Positions 63,577 to 64,000 of a DNA stretch of 64,000 nucleotides are shown here, piece by piece. Source of the stretch: Polyangiaceae bacterium (GTDB taxonomy: Bacteria > Myxococcota_A > Polyangia > Polyangiales > Polyangiaceae); the NCBI GenBank assembly GCA_013361525.1, contig JABFXY010000016.1:62001-126000 (forward strand), read 5' to 3'. How positions within the stretch are numbered: the first letter of the stretch is position 1; each line of letters begins with the position of its first letter. The notes beneath the pieces are model-generated. The model was not told the origin of the DNA. It searched no databases and saw nothing but the letters and a program-made list of their open reading frames with translations. A program made the position numbers and the translations under genes.

Positions 63577-64000
63577 CTAGAAGAGGTGGTAACGCTGCGC
63601 CAGCGGCAACGAGATGACGGGCTCACACGTGATGAGCTCTCCGTCGGCTTTGACCGCGTACGTCTCGGGATCGACGTCGATGCGCGGCGTCCGATCGTTG
63701 TGGATCATGTGGCGTTTACCGATGTTGCGGCAGTCACGAACCGCCGAGAGGCGCTTCGATAGCCCGTACCCGGCGGCCACGCCGGACGAGAGCGCGAGCT
63801 GCGAAACGAAGGCGAAGCTCGTCCCACCGATGGCGCGACCGAGCGCACCGAACATGGGCCGCATTCGAAGCGGTTGAGGTGTGGGAATCGACGCATTCGC
63901 GTCGCCCATTTGAGCCCACGCGATGAACCCGCCCTTGATCACCATTTCCGGTTTCACGCCGAAGAAGGCAGGCCGAAACAGGACGAGATCCGCGACCTTA
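63577..64000 (-). CDS. ureC: Urease subunit alpha, C-terminal part (cut by window edge)
   Basis: About 141 C-terminal residues; the reading frame continues beyond base 64000. Visible text is characteristic: [43 protein letters not shown], then [10 protein letters not shown] and [34 protein letters not shown], the standard UreC terminus. The nickel-binding residues and the active-site flap lie outside the window. Gene order ureC-ureF-ureG is read on the minus strand. Confidence 0.95.
   Translation of the reverse strand, partial: KVADLVLFRPAFFGVKPEMVIKGGFIAWAQMGDANASIPTPQPLRMRPMFGALGRAIGGTSFAFVSQLALSSGVAAGYGLSKRLSAVRDCRNIGKRHMIHNDRTPRIDVDPETYAVKADGELITCEPVISLPLAQRYHLF

Overview
The window is GC-rich (by eye about two-thirds G+C) chromosomal DNA. 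It looks like a myxobacterium (Myxococcota, probably the Polyangia/Polyangiales side). The grounds are: many predicted lipoproteins with a short lipobox followed by a long Gly/Ser/Thr/Asp linker, a MYXO-CTERM-type C-terminal anchor, eukaryotic-like Ser/Thr kinases with a C-terminal membrane segment, a BTAD-AAA-TPR regulator, and many GTG/TTG starts. I see no rRNA, tRNA, CRISPR array, prophage or complete insertion sequence.

Layout. 1-5 kb: the end of a helical-repeat protein, then two tandem minus-strand beta-helix surface proteins, one predicted lipid-anchored and one MYXO-CTERM-anchored. 5-12 kb: ArfB ribosome rescue factor, a very large BTAD/AAA regulator, two surface lipoproteins. 12-20 kb: M48 protease, MFS pump, a lipoprotein penicillin-acylase homologue, a carboxylesterase coupled to a cNMP-binding/GGDEF protein. 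20-31 kb: Ser/Thr kinase, a copper type II monooxygenase-like lipoprotein, crotonase, GAF protein, and a P450 diverging from an overlapping SDR-DUF1214-sulfotransferase operon. 31-36 kb: AtuA-type protein, Tat/lipoprotein intradiol dioxygenase, GFA protein, methyltransferase facing a MerR regulator across one shared operator. 37-44 kb: a complete mukF-mukE-mukB condensin operon. 44-52 kb: an atypical SDR, a caspase-like lipoprotein, a YciI/DGPF protein, a thioredoxin-fold lipoprotein without its cysteines, a kinase plus partner. 51-55 kb: a Cys-repeat lipoprotein, PaiB-like protein, OsmC, a double-DGPF protein and an ECF42-type sigma factor. 55-59 kb: ABC exporter pair, thiolase and TetR with a clear operator. 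59-64 kb: a MITE-like hairpin, AraC/NAD(P) oxidoreductase divergent pair, and ureG-ureF-ureC running off the right edge.

How parts work together. MukF, MukE and MukB should form one chromosome-organising complex; their overlapping genes imply coupled translation. The sigma factor gene at 54.2 kb and the YciI gene at 46.7 kb carry nearly the same promoter (TGTCGATCCG, then CGTC/CGTT 17 nt after TGTCGA), which suggests a small sigma regulon. The P450, SDR, DUF1214 and sulfotransferase genes look like one lipid or steroid-modifying module. UreG and UreF are nickel-insertion accessories for the urease whose catalytic subunit begins beyond the window.

The observations I would check first are the mukFEB operon outside its usual phylogenetic range, with a repeat-like insertion in the MukB hinge; the matched sigma-factor promoters; the CYP7/CYP8-like P450 module; the caspase-like lipoprotein; and the small-repeat elements (a dispersed 30-bp repeat and a 100-bp inverted repeat).
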